From Streptomyces graminofaciens (GTDB lineage: Bacteria; Actinomycetota; Actinomycetes; Streptomycetales; Streptomycetaceae), in assembly GCF_030294945.1 (NCBI RefSeq), contig NZ_AP018448.1:7284001-7348000 (forward strand): DNA of 64,000 nucleotides. The letters are read 5' to 3'. Of the stretch, positions 44,630-52,385 are shown piece by piece. The notes under the pieces were generated by a model. It was not told the DNA's origin and ran no database searches. It saw only the letters and a program-made list of their open reading frames with translations. Each line of letters begins with the position of its first letter. The first letter of the stretch is position 1. Position numbers and translations under genes: made by a program.

Positions 44630-44928
44630 CCCACTACACCGGCACCGTCCCCGACACCCGCCGCGGACCCGACTGGCGCGACGCCAGCGCCTGCCGAGAC
44701 ATCAACGACGACACGTTCTTCCCGCAACCCGGCGACACCGCCGGCACCGAGTACGCCAAGGCGATCTGCGTCGGCTGCCCCGTACTCCGTACCTGCCTGG
44801 AGGCCGCACTCGCCGAGGAAGGCGGGCGGACGAAGGACAACCGGTTCGGAGTACGCGGCGGGCTGACGCACGGCCAGCGGTACGCCCTGTACACGCGCCG
44901 CCGCGTCTCCTCGGTCAAGGCCGCCTGA
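44626..44928 (+). CDS. WhiB-like Fe-S regulator
   Basis: A 100-residue Wbl protein. Four Cys for the 4Fe-4S cluster: one in DASACRD, two in CVGCP, one in LRTCLE. The turn that usually reads GVWGG is GVRGG here. The C-terminal basic region (RRRVSSVKAA) would touch DNA. Wbl proteins act with the principal sigma factor or sense redox/NO. Element-borne copies may alter host gene expression. GTG start overlapping the resolvase gene. Confidence 0.9.
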   Translation: MTHYTGTVPDTRRGPDWRDASACRDINDDTFFPQPGDTAGTEYAKAICVGCPVLRTCLEAALAEEGGRTKDNRFGVRGGLTHGQRYALYTRRRVSSVKAA

Positions 44929-45368
44929 TGCCCGGCCCCAGCGGCGTGCCGCGCGCCGACATCGTCGCCCTCCTCCAAGCAGGCCACTCCAACCGGTACA
45001 TCAGCCGCACCCTCCACACCAACCCCAAACGAGCCGCACGGATCCGCGCCGAACTCGGCCTCCCCAAATCCGTACGCGAACAAGGCACCGCCATCGAACA
45101 CAAGTGGAACACCTGGACACGCCCCGTCACCGGCGGCCACATCCGATGGACCGGCCCCGTCCGCGGCATCACCCCCAACCTCGTCCACCGCAAACGGAAC
45201 TACTCCGCCCGCCGCGTCGGCTTCCAGCTCGAATACGGCCGACTGCCGGTCGGCCGTGTGCTGCCGGGCTGTGGCCAGTCGTGGTGTGTGGCTCCGGCGC
45301 ATGCGACGGATGAACCGATGCGCCGGGCGGACGCCATGTACCGCCGGATCTTCGGGGCCGCGGCGTGA
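44928..45368 (+). CDS. HTH plus HNH-like protein
   Basis: A 146-residue protein. N-terminal HTH (ADIVALLQAGHSNRYISRTL). The C-terminal half keeps the WTGPVRG, YSARRVGFQLEYGRLP and CGQSWCVAPAHATD pattern of His-Me (HNH_3) endonucleases, though the first catalytic His is not evident (LPGCGQ). It may therefore be a DNA-binding relative without cutting activity. TGATG start junction. Confidence 0.65.
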   Translation: MPGPSGVPRADIVALLQAGHSNRYISRTLHTNPKRAARIRAELGLPKSVREQGTAIEHKWNTWTRPVTGGHIRWTGPVRGITPNLVHRKRNYSARRVGFQLEYGRLPVGRVLPGCGQSWCVAPAHATDEPMRRADAMYRRIFGAAA

Positions 45369-45556
45369 TGGCCGGCCCGTGGCAAGGCGGTATCGCCGTA
45401 CGGCGGATGCAACGCGGCCAAGTCGCCGTCGCTGACTTCCTCTGCACGGCGTGCATGCACCACCGCCGGATCACGGGCCGCGCCCTCGTCCGCGACTTCC
45501 TCGCCTCGAACCCCATCCACGCACACCGAACCGTGTGCACCCGAAAGGACACCTGA
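45368..45556 (+). CDS. Small Cys/His protein
   Basis: A 62-residue basic protein with CTACMHHRRITGRALVRDFL and a later HAHRTVC, so that Cys and His could form a small zinc knuckle. Coupled by TGATG at both ends. Unknown function. Confidence 0.6.
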   Translation: MAGPWQGGIAVRRMQRGQVAVADFLCTACMHHRRITGRALVRDFLASNPIHAHRTVCTRKDT

Positions 45557-45777
45557 TGCCCACCCCGCAACAGCGCATCTGGAACCAGGGCTACGGCGGC
45601 TTCAACACGCCCGCGCTCCGGCCTCAAGGCTGGAAGAAGCCGAAGCTCACCACCGCACAGCGCGAGGACATCGTCCGTCGGCTGGGTGAGGGCGAGAAGT
45701 CGACCGATCTGGCCGTCGAGTTCGGGGTGTCCGGGCGCACGGTCCGGCGTCTCCGCCAGTACGTGAGGCCGTCATGA
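45556..45777 (+). CDS. Small HTH protein (resolvase HTH type)
   Basis: A 73-residue protein whose C-terminal half is a Hin/transposase-like HTH (LTTAQREDIVRRLGEGEKST, DLAVEFGVSGRTVRRLRQYV). TGATG start. Probably DNA-binding regulator or accessory factor. Confidence 0.72.
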   Translation: MPTPQQRIWNQGYGGFNTPALRPQGWKKPKLTTAQREDIVRRLGEGEKSTDLAVEFGVSGRTVRRLRQYVRPS

Positions 45778-45911
45778 AGCGCCCCGTAACCGGCCTGGTC
45801 TTCGGTGCCGCTGTGTACGCGATCGCCTGGTCCGCCGGAGCGAGCGTCCTGTGGGCGGCGTGGGCGGGGCTTGCCGCGGCGGCCCTCGCGTACGCACTCA
45901 CCGACCACTGA
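45774..45911 (+). CDS. Small two-span membrane peptide
   Basis: A 45-residue, strongly hydrophobic Ala/Trp-rich peptide (VFGAAVYAIAWSAGASVLWA). ATGA overlap with the HTH gene supports it as a real gene. It closes the overlapping train that runs from 41691. The function is unknown. Confidence 0.62.
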   Translation: MKRPVTGLVFGAAVYAIAWSAGASVLWAAWAGLAAAALAYALTDH

Positions 45912-45970
45912 CCGAAGCGCCCCGGCCGACCCGAATACGGCCGGGGCACCCAACCCCAAGGAGAACACGC

Positions 45971-46414
45971 GTGAACTCCTGGCCCACATGGCTCGTCGAG
46001 CGGTTCCGCTCCCGAGTAGCCACGACAACGGCCCCTGACGACTGTTGGCTCTGGACCGGAAACCAGGACCGCAACGGCTACGGCCGTTTCCGGTCCCGCA
46101 AGGCCAGCGTCGACATCAAGGCGCACCGCGCCGCCTACTGGCTCGCCAACGGCGAACTGCCCGGCCTGCTGCGGCATACCTGCGACAACCCGCCGTGTGT
46201 GCGTCCCGACCACTTGCTCCCCGGCGACCACAAGTCCAATGCCGCAGACGCCATAGAGCGAGGGCTCTACGTGCCGCGCGCGAGGCGGCTCACGGACGAG
46301 CAGGAAGCGGCAATCCGCGCTCAGTACGCGCGAGGCGGCTGCACTTACCGCTCCCTGGCCCGCGAGCACAGCGTCTCGTTCGGCTGCATTCAGGGCGTCA
46401 TGGGGAGGGGATGA
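45971..46414 (+). CDS. HNH endonuclease
   Basis: A 147-residue HNH_3/His-Me finger nuclease. CWLWTGNQDRNGYGRFRSRK, HRAAYWLANGELP and RHTCDNPPCVRPDHLLPGDH, with Asn in KSNAADA, give the family's full set. A small C-terminal HTH (YRSLAREHSVSFGCIQGVM) would place it on DNA, as in homing-type HNH proteins of phages. AAGGAG precedes the GTG. Overlaps the next gene by ATGA. Confidence 0.88.
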   Translation: MNSWPTWLVERFRSRVATTTAPDDCWLWTGNQDRNGYGRFRSRKASVDIKAHRAAYWLANGELPGLLRHTCDNPPCVRPDHLLPGDHKSNAADAIERGLYVPRARRLTDEQEAAIRAQYARGGCTYRSLAREHSVSFGCIQGVMGRG

Positions 46415-46803
46415 CGATCAACAGTTGGCACCACGCCCAGTCCAGCGCCCGTAAGTGGGGCGGTGAACCCGAGATCTACCTGCCCGTCCACGAGTTCATC
46501 GATTCGTCGAAGCGGATCATCGGCGACTCCCGGCACCGCTCCCTCTACCACCACACCGAGGGCGTCTGGCTCTGCCAGCGGATCTTCGGCGTCACCCTCG
46601 ACGTCCCCAAGACCCACTCCACCGTCCGCGTCCCGGTCCGCTTGATCGCCGAACAGCACGTCCTCGAAGACCTCGGCTGGCTCCCCAGCCCCGCGGACTA
46701 CATCGACGGCATGCCCATCAAGCCGTGGATGTCCGGCGCCCAGCGCAAGACCATCCCCCTCTCCCACCTGCTCCTCAACCAGCCCTCTGGAGACACCCAG
46801 TGA
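46411..46803 (+). CDS. DUF6915-like protein
   Basis: A 130-residue protein with the conserved opening WHHAQSSARKWGGEPEIYLP, then HEFIDSSKRIIGDSRHRSLY and HHTEGVWLCQRIFGVTL, ending with VRLIAEQHVLEDLGWLPSPA. I recall this as the DUF6915 family, found in phages and mobile elements and rich in conserved His; enzymatic or metal-binding roles are possible. Coupled to both neighbours. Confidence 0.78.
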   Translation: MTINSWHHAQSSARKWGGEPEIYLPVHEFIDSSKRIIGDSRHRSLYHHTEGVWLCQRIFGVTLDVPKTHSTVRVPVRLIAEQHVLEDLGWLPSPADYIDGMPIKPWMSGAQRKTIPLSHLLLNQPSGDTQ

Positions 46804-47291
46804 CCACCCAGCAGAACTTCCTCGGCATTCCCGTCCAGGGCGACATCACCCGAGGCTCCGACCGCGTCGAGCAGAAGCCGATCGAGGAGTTGCAGCCGAT
46901 CCTCCAGGCCGTCCTCGACGACCCGACGATCGTCGAGTTCGGCTGGCGGCAGTACACCCCGTACTTCAACGACGGCGAGCCCTGCACCTTCTCCGCCCAC
47001 GGCACCTGGGTGCGCACCACGGCGGACGAGGACGCCGACGAGGACGAGCTGGAGATGTGGGGGCACCGCACCCTCGGCAAGGTCACCGGCCACCGCGACG
47101 CGTCCACGGGCGAGTGGGTGACCGACCCGTACGAAGGCCCGGACGAGGCCCGCTATCTGCGGTGCAAGGAGCTGGAGAAGGCGGTCGAGGGCGGGGCGTT
47201 CGAGGTCGTCCTCCTCGAAGCGTTCGGCGACCACGCCGAGATCACCGTCCGCCGCGACGGCATCCAGATCGAGTTCTACAGCCACGACTGA
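46800..47291 (+). CDS. Hypothetical protein
   Basis: A 163-residue acidic protein of mixed alpha/beta composition (IVEFGWRQYTPYFNDGEPCT, WVRTTADEDADEDELEMWG, FEVVLLEAFGDHAEITVRRD). GTG start in a GTGA overlap. A terminator hairpin follows 41 bp later. No family recognised. Confidence 0.7.
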   Translation: MTTQQNFLGIPVQGDITRGSDRVEQKPIEELQPILQAVLDDPTIVEFGWRQYTPYFNDGEPCTFSAHGTWVRTTADEDADEDELEMWGHRTLGKVTGHRDASTGEWVTDPYEGPDEARYLRCKELEKAVEGGAFEVVLLEAFGDHAEITVRRDGIQIEFYSHD

Positions 47292-47332
47292 GCCACCTGT
47301 CGGGCGGCTGCACCTCCCCCCAGCAGCCGCCA

Positions 47333-47368
47333 CCGGGCCGCCCCGACCTTCCCCGCGGGGCGGCCCGG
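47333..47368 (+). terminator. Terminator hairpin
   Basis: A perfect 12-bp stem CCGGGCCGCCCC / GGGGCGGCCCGG with a 12-base loop. Confidence 0.78.
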
Positions 47369-47397
47369 ACCACCAGCCACCAGAAGGAGCACCGCCC

Positions 47398-47724
47398 ATG
47401 GGCCTCTACCACTCCGTCAGCCTCTCCTACGGCTTCGAGATCCCGCCCCGGACCGACATCGACGACATCGACCGCGCGCTCCAGGGCCAGCCCAACAGCC
47501 CCGACAGCGTCGGCTACATCGTCGTCGGCGACCGCGACCAGCTGCTCCTCGTCACCCGATCCACCCTCGTCGCCGAGAACGAAGTCGTCCGCATCGCCCC
47601 GGACACGCTCGCCGAACCCACCGACCTCACCGCCTGGGACACCGCCCTCCACGACGCCGCCGTCCGCCTCGGCCTCACCGACCACCCGGCACCCGCCTGG
47701 CTGCTGATCCACAACTACCGCTGA
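47398..47724 (+). CDS. Hypothetical protein
   Basis: A 108-residue acidic protein (MGLYHSVSLSYGFEIPPRTD, VGYIVVGDRDQLLLVTRSTL, LTAWDTALHDAAVRLGLTDH) with its own ribosome site (AAGGAGCACCGCCC). It is flanked by terminators on both sides and so appears to be a single-gene unit. The function is unknown. Confidence 0.7.
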   Translation: MGLYHSVSLSYGFEIPPRTDIDDIDRALQGQPNSPDSVGYIVVGDRDQLLLVTRSTLVAENEVVRIAPDTLAEPTDLTAWDTALHDAAVRLGLTDHPAPAWLLIHNYR

Positions 47725-47733
47725 GCAGCACGA

Positions 47734-47760
47734 CGGCCCCGCACGGACGGTGCGGGGCCG
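47734..47760 (+). terminator. Terminator hairpin
   Basis: CGGCCCCGCAC / GTGCGGGGCCG, a perfect 11-bp stem with a 5-base loop, immediately before the ribosome site of the CoiA-like gene. It could also act as an attenuator. Confidence 0.75.
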
Positions 47761-47781
47761 GAGGAAGGAGGAGCGCGCAGC

Positions 47782-48963
47782 ATGTTGAACAACCAGATCA
47801 TCGTCACTGACCGAAGCCTGTTCCTGGCTGCCCAGCGAGGCATTCACCGCGAGCTGGACGCCGAGAAGTTGCTCGACCGTGAATGGGATCAGCTGTGCGC
47901 CCTCAACATCAACTCGCCGAAAGCCAAGCTCGTTCAGTGCGGGTTCTGCTGGGCCGACCACGGCGAACTCCAGTGGATGCAGACCTTCACCAACCACAGG
48001 GGCAACCGCGTCGTCAGGCACCAGCCCGGCGAAAGCCAAGACCACCCGTACCAGTCCGTCGAGACGCCTCGGCATAAGGGATACAAGAGGCGCGCTTGCC
48101 TGGTCGGCGACCGCGATGGTCTGAAGTCCCGCAACGAAGTACCCGCCGCCGACGGAAAGACGATCGCCGACGCACTCCTCGAAGGCGTCGTGCCCCTGGA
48201 CTACGAGCACCAGCACTCCGACTTCAGCCGCGACAAAGGCCTGACCAGACGCATTGAACTCATCGCTGGTGCCGGCCGCGTTCCCATGTTCCACACGGAC
48301 CAGGAAGCCATCTTCAAGAAGCAGACGGCGCCCATCCTGCGTACTGACGGCGACGTGCCGCTGGAGTGGATCGAAGACCTCAACCGACCGCTCATCATCA
48401 CAGGTGGCCTGCGCGAAATCATCGTATTCACCTGCGACGTCCGCAACGGCGTCTACTGCCCCAAGGGGAAGATCTCCGGCTGCGGCAAACCCCATGCCCG
48501 CACTGAGCCGCTGCGGGGGATCACGCTCGATCAAGCCCTGATCCACGGCGCCTTGGACGAGTTCCGATACGTCATGAACGCCAAGGTCACCGCGCTGCCC
48601 AAGAGTTTCTGGACGACTCGGGAATGCTACGAGCGGTACATATCCGCCCTGGACGGCGACGGGAAACTCGCGCCGCTCGAAGGCGCGCCAGCCAGCCAGC
48701 CGGCAACCCGAAACGGTGCGCGCCGCGGACACTCCGGCCGCAAAGAGGCGGAGCTGGCGGCGATGCACGCGCTGGCCATCGATCTGTCGACGCTCGCCGC
48801 AGCGACCCCGAAGCGGCCGGTGGCTCCCACCATCCGACGCCCCAAGCCGGGCGTCTGCGACACCGGCAACCCCACTTGCGGCAAGGCGGCCCGCTTCTAC
48901 GCCGCCGGATGGCGCTGCGACAACCACGTGCCCACCAACTGCTGGCGCACCCCACAGACATGA
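47782..48963 (+). CDS. CoiA-like putative nuclease
   Basis: A 393-residue protein. Residues about 52-145 follow the plan of competence protein CoiA: Cys/His-rich entry (CGFCWADHGELQW), RHQPGESQDH, then ETPRHKGYKRR, and the nuclease-like core ADALLEG...LDYEHQHSD with Asp130 and Glu142. The remainder includes a long middle region and C-terminal Cys pairs (CDTGNPTCGKAARFY, RCDNH). CoiA is linked to processing of incoming DNA; a role in handling transferred DNA fits a conjugative element but is an inference from motif spacing. Confidence 0.55.
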   Translation: MLNNQIIVTDRSLFLAAQRGIHRELDAEKLLDREWDQLCALNINSPKAKLVQCGFCWADHGELQWMQTFTNHRGNRVVRHQPGESQDHPYQSVETPRHKGYKRRACLVGDRDGLKSRNEVPAADGKTIADALLEGVVPLDYEHQHSDFSRDKGLTRRIELIAGAGRVPMFHTDQEAIFKKQTAPILRTDGDVPLEWIEDLNRPLIITGGLREIIVFTCDVRNGVYCPKGKISGCGKPHARTEPLRGITLDQALIHGALDEFRYVMNAKVTALPKSFWTTRECYERYISALDGDGKLAPLEGAPASQPATRNGARRGHSGRKEAELAAMHALAIDLSTLAAATPKRPVAPTIRRPKPGVCDTGNPTCGKAARFYAAGWRCDNHVPTNCWRTPQT

Positions 48964-49011
48964 CCGAGGCCCCGCACACGGCGGAGCCCAGAGGAGAGGA
49001 GGACGACGGTG

Positions 49012-49233
49012 TCAGGACGAGGAAGGGGCGGGCGCGATCTTCGCGACCCACTCGCGGGTGAAGCCCGTCAGCTTGGCCATGTGCGACGGCCCCTTGCCCT
49101 CTGCTCGCCCTTGCACGAGCAGGGCTCGCAGCTCTCTGTCGGCGTCGTTGAAAGCCTTCTCAGCGCGAGCGCGCTTCTTGGCGGCGGCCTGAATCTCCAG
49201 GTCGAGGGCGTCGGGGGTGTCCATGGCCCTCAT
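49012..49233 (-). CDS. Small HTH regulator, divergent
   Basis: A 73-residue protein: a charged helix (LEIQAAAKKRARAEKAFNDA) followed by an HTH (GPSHMAKLTGFTREWVAKIA). Its start (ATG at 49233, or 9 bp later) directly adjoins a 17-bp palindrome. It faces the GIY-YIG gene and is one of the few leftward genes of the element, so it probably represses itself and that gene. Confidence 0.72.
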   Translation of the reverse strand: MRAMDTPDALDLEIQAAAKKRARAEKAFNDADRELRALLVQGRAEGKGPSHMAKLTGFTREWVAKIAPAPSSS

Positions 49234-49234
49234 G

Positions 49235-49251
49235 GTGACACACGTTGTCAC
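49235..49251. promoter_or_regulatory. Putative operator between divergent HTH and GIY-YIG genes
   Basis: GTGACA-CACGT-TGTCAC, a perfect 6-bp inverted repeat with a 5-bp spacer, one base upstream of the HTH start codon. The following 50 bp contain CGATCGCG twice. Confidence 0.65.
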
Positions 49252-49315
49252 GATCGCGCTACGCGTCCGCGCTATGGGGTCGCGAACCGCGATCGCGAAC
49301 GGTATTCTCATTCTC

Positions 49316-49834
49316 ATGACCTTGAGAGTCACTCACTTCCCGCTGCGGAAGCTCGACCGCGACGCGCCCACGAAGTACTTCCAGGCGCCGGAGCGCACCC
49401 ATCGCGAGTGGGAGTCGTCGCACAAGTTCGACTTCCTCTACCGCTTCTACGACAGCGACCAGCAGCCGCTCTACATCGGCATCACAGCCGGGGGCGGGAT
49501 TCGCTGGGATCAGCACCGCAAGCACTCGGAATGGTGGCCCCTCGCCGAGTACGTGGCCGTGTCCTTCTACCAGTCGTACGAGGCCGTCAAGGTCGCGGAG
49601 AAGGCGGCCATCCGAAGCGAGCAGCCGCGCTTCAACAAGCTGTTCCTGCGCGGCCCGGCCAACGCCTCACTCCATCTGCATGGCCACGCCGAGGACGCGG
49701 CGGCGCTGTTGTTCCGCGACGCCGAGCCCGAGTTCATCGCCAGCCTCGCGGCTCTCCTGACACAGCCCGAGCGCTTCCCCCAGCCGGAACCCCCACCGCC
49801 CGCCGCGTTCGCGGACGAATCGAACCAGCTGTAA
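49316..49834 (+). CDS. GIY-YIG-type nuclease domain protein
   Basis: A 172-residue protein. The GIY-YIG motif is present as FLYRFYDSDQQPLYIGITAG, then the Arg/His helix RWDQHRKHSEWW and the metal-binding Glu in VKVAEKAAIRSEQPRFNKLF. The C-terminal part is Pro-rich. No Shine-Dalgarno is seen; TATTCT at 49302-49307 lies at a distance suiting a leaderless transcript. It could cut or nick DNA; target unknown. Divergent from the HTH regulator. Confidence 0.78.
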   Translation: MTLRVTHFPLRKLDRDAPTKYFQAPERTHREWESSHKFDFLYRFYDSDQQPLYIGITAGGGIRWDQHRKHSEWWPLAEYVAVSFYQSYEAVKVAEKAAIRSEQPRFNKLFLRGPANASLHLHGHAEDAAALLFRDAEPEFIASLAALLTQPERFPQPEPPPPAAFADESNQL

Positions 49835-49868
49835 CCAGCTCCACCTGCACTGCAAAGGGACTCATCTG

Positions 49869-50987
49869 ATGGCTCGCGGTCACGGCAGAATCCTCACCAG
49901 CATCTGGGAGGACGACGATTTCCTCGCGCTCGAGGAACGAGAGCAGCGCTTCTACCTGTTCCTCATCTCCCAGCCCAACCTGAACCACGCCGGCCTGCTC
50001 GACCTCACACTCCGCCGGTGGGCCAGGAAGGCGTCAGGGCTGACCGTTGCCGAACTCGAGCAGCGCATCGAGTGCCTCGAGAAGGCCCGGTTCATCGTCG
50101 TCGACGACGACACCGAGGAACTCCTCATCCGGACCTTCGTCCGTAACGACGGCGTATGGCGCATGCCGAAGGTCATGGGCGCGATGGTGTCCGGCGCGCT
50201 CGAGATCACGTCGCGGAAGCTTCAGGCGGCGATGCTCGCGGAGATGGACCGGATCCCGCTCGAGGAGTTGAGCGACGCCCCGGCGAAGCTCCGTAACGGC
50301 GGGGACGGTCCGTCGATCCGGGAGCAGGTTGCCACCCACATCGAGACCCTTCGCCGAGCCTTCGGGACCCCCACCCCGGACCCTCACGGAAGGGGTTACG
50401 AAACCCCCTCCGGAACCCCTTCGGGAACCCCCTCCGATACCCCTGACGAAGGGGGTCCGAAAGCCTCTACGCGCGGGCGCGCGGCCACGTACGTGCGCGC
50501 GGCCCCTGCCCCTGCCCCTGCCCCTGCCCCTTTCCCCTACCCCGTAGAAGAGGGGTCGGCCGAGGCAGACGAGGAACCAGAGCTGATCGTCGTCGACGAC
50601 ACCGACTTCGTCGGAGCGGCCAAAGCCGCCCCCCTCGAGCCCGTCACCGCACAGACGATCGTCGGCGAATGGATCGACCGGTGCGCCAAGCGCCCGCCCA
50701 GCCAGACCATCGGCCAGACCTCCAAGCAGATCAAGAAACTCCTCGAGGACGGCATCGACGCCGACGACATCCGAGCCGGCCTCTCCCGCTGGATGGCCAA
50801 GGGCTCCGCCCCCTCCGCAATCCCCAGCTTCGTCAACGAAGCCATGAACGCCCAGCCGCAACGGCTGCCCATGGCGGCCGGAGCCGAGAACGTCCTCGAC
50901 TTCGCCCGCCCCTCCACCGCCGACCGCCGATTCGCCGGGGCCATGGAACTTGCCGCCCGGCTCGCCCAGGAGGACTCAGAGGGATGA
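49869..50987 (+). CDS. Replication initiator-like protein
   Basis: A 372-residue protein laid out like phage replisome organisers. An N-terminal winged-helix domain (GRILTSIWEDDDFLALEERE, QRFYLFLISQPNLNHAGLLD, TVAELEQRIECLEKARFIVV) of about 110 residues comes first. A Thr/Pro/Gly-repeat linker follows (about 178-200) and an Ala-Pro run near 215. The C-terminal helical domain (TIVGEWIDRCAKRPPSQTIG, DIRAGLSRWMAKGSAPSAIP) resembles helicase-loading modules. The linker-coding DNA contains iteron-like repeats. GGGACTCATCTG before the ATG. Coupled to the next gene by ATGA. Confidence 0.78.
   Translation: MARGHGRILTSIWEDDDFLALEEREQRFYLFLISQPNLNHAGLLDLTLRRWARKASGLTVAELEQRIECLEKARFIVVDDDTEELLIRTFVRNDGVWRMPKVMGAMVSGALEITSRKLQAAMLAEMDRIPLEELSDAPAKLRNGGDGPSIREQVATHIETLRRAFGTPTPDPHGRGYETPSGTPSGTPSDTPDEGGPKASTRGRAATYVRAAPAPAPAPAPFPYPVEEGSAEADEEPELIVVDDTDFVGAAKAAPLEPVTAQTIVGEWIDRCAKRPPSQTIGQTSKQIKKLLEDGIDADDIRAGLSRWMAKGSAPSAIPSFVNEAMNAQPQRLPMAAGAENVLDFARPSTADRRFAGAMELAARLAQEDSEG
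50387..50458. repeat. Iteron-like repeats inside the initiator gene (candidate origin)
   Basis: Four head-to-tail 12-mers (AAACCCCCTCCG, GAACCCCTTCGG, GAACCCCCTCCG, ATACCCCTGACG) at 50401-50448 are flanked by inverted relatives CGGAAGGGGTTA (50387) and CGAAGGGGGTCC (50447). Lambda-type initiators also carry their origin inside the gene, in the linker between domains. A purely protein-level repeat (TPSG) is the alternative for the four direct copies but does not explain the inverted ones. Confidence 0.5.
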
Positions 50988-51730
50988 ACCGTTCAGAGGC
51001 AGCCCTGCTGCTCGGTCACTGCGCGGCCTTCGACAACCGCACCGTCGGAGAGGCCGACGCCACCGCCTGGGCCTCGGCACTCCACGACGTGCCGTACGAC
51101 AACGACGCGCGCACCGCTGTCGCCCGCTTCTACGGCACGCCCCCCAAGGACCCGCACCAGCGGCTGTGGATCCAGCCCCACAACGTCCGCACCCTCCGCT
51201 CCAAGCTCCGCTCGGCCCGGCTGGAGAACTTCCAGTACGAGCCCCTGCCCGACGAGTCGGTCGGCGAGTTCATGGCCCGCTACCGCGGCCAGGTCCAGGC
51301 AATCGCCTCCGGCCGGGCGCCGGCACCCGTCGGCCGGCTCGCCCTCGAAGCCGACCCGAAGCGGGACCGGGAGTTCGTGAAGGAGCTCACGGCCCGCGGC
51401 TGGGAAGGCAACCGCACCGTTGCCGACTCCGACGAGGAAGCCGAAGCCGACAGCATCCGCCGTGCCGGTCCGCTCGGTGTCGAGTGTCCCGCCTGCCATG
51501 CAGCCATAGGCCGCCCCTGCAAGAGCCCGGGAGCGTCCGAGAAGCGGCCGCTGGGGAAGCCCCGCCCGAAGCCTCACAGCGCCCGCCTGAGAGCCGCGCA
51601 GGGCGTCCCGGAGCAGACCGCCGAGCAGCGGGCCGTCGAGGAGCAGGCGATCCGGGCGCGCGCCGCCCAGCACTTCGCCCGCGACGACGGCCGCATCCAT
51701 GACGCCGTGATCGTCGAGGACCAGCCGTGA
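50984..51730 (+). CDS. Zinc-finger protein of the replication module
   Basis: A 248-residue protein. The N-terminal half (AALLLGHCAAFDNRTVGEAD, ATAWASALHDVPYDNDARTA) resembles proteins found next to initiators in actinophages, where it may help load or replace the helicase loader. Residues 165-190 hold CPACHAAIGRPCKSPG, with a later His, a C-x2-C-x7-C-type knuckle. Coupled to the initiator gene (ATGA) and to the next (GTGA). Confidence 0.72.
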   Translation: MNRSEAALLLGHCAAFDNRTVGEADATAWASALHDVPYDNDARTAVARFYGTPPKDPHQRLWIQPHNVRTLRSKLRSARLENFQYEPLPDESVGEFMARYRGQVQAIASGRAPAPVGRLALEADPKRDREFVKELTARGWEGNRTVADSDEEAEADSIRRAGPLGVECPACHAAIGRPCKSPGASEKRPLGKPRPKPHSARLRAAQGVPEQTAEQRAVEEQAIRARAAQHFARDDGRIHDAVIVEDQP

Positions 51731-51891
51731 CCAAGCCGCCCGAGTGGCAGATCCGCTGCCCGTGGTGCAACGCCAGCCCCGGCCAACGCTGCACCAGCCC
51801 CCGCGGACGGCGCCTCGCCGTCGAATCCCACGACGCACGCATCACCGCCCACACCGTGCAGACCGCCCGTCAGACAGGAGCCAGCCAGTGA
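51727..51891 (+). CDS. Small zinc-finger protein
   Basis: A 54-residue protein, essentially one knuckle CPWCNASPGQRCTSPRGRRL with a downstream SHDARITAH. It is the same fold as the C-terminal knuckle of the previous gene product, suggesting they arose by splitting or duplication. GTG start and stop both overlap neighbours. Confidence 0.68.
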   Translation: MTKPPEWQIRCPWCNASPGQRCTSPRGRRLAVESHDARITAHTVQTARQTGASQ

Positions 51892-52385
51892 CCAGCCAGC
51901 CCACGAACCCCATTGACCGCATGATCCTCGCCGACAGCCTCGACATCGCCCTCGGCGGTGGCTGCGGCCTCTGCGACACCGAAGCCACCCACATGTGCGC
52001 CGGATGCGGACGCTGCAACTGCCACAACCACACCGCCTGCGTCCGGCCCAACACAGAGCAGCCGGTCATCGAGCACACCATCCGCTGCGAGACCGGACCC
52101 GCCACCGTCCAGGCGCGCGGCTACATGCCGGGTCTTCTCGTCTACCGCATCCCCGAGCACGTCGACACAGACAGCCCGTTGCGCTGGCGGCTCGGCCACT
52201 ACTCCGGCCTCCTGATCGCCGTTGCCGCGAGCGAGCACGAGGCGCACGCCGGGGCCCACGAGATCGCCAACCGAGCCGACTGGACGGGCTCGGCCATGGA
52301 AGTCCGGACCGCCGTCGTCGAGCTGGCCGACCTGTACGAGGACCTGGCCTTCGTCGGCTGCCACCACCCGGAGGGAGGCCGATGA
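51888..52385 (+). CDS. Cys-rich hypothetical protein
   Basis: A 165-residue protein with an N-terminal cluster CGLCDTEATHMCAGCGRCNC, HNHTAC, clearly a metal-binding (two-zinc) module. It is followed by an alpha/beta domain (GYMPGLLVYRIPEHVDTDSP). GTGA start overlap. No catalytic motif seen; related proteins are found in Streptomyces elements only. Confidence 0.68.
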   Translation: MTSQPTNPIDRMILADSLDIALGGGCGLCDTEATHMCAGCGRCNCHNHTACVRPNTEQPVIEHTIRCETGPATVQARGYMPGLLVYRIPEHVDTDSPLRWRLGHYSGLLIAVAASEHEAHAGAHEIANRADWTGSAMEVRTAVVELADLYEDLAFVGCHHPEGGR

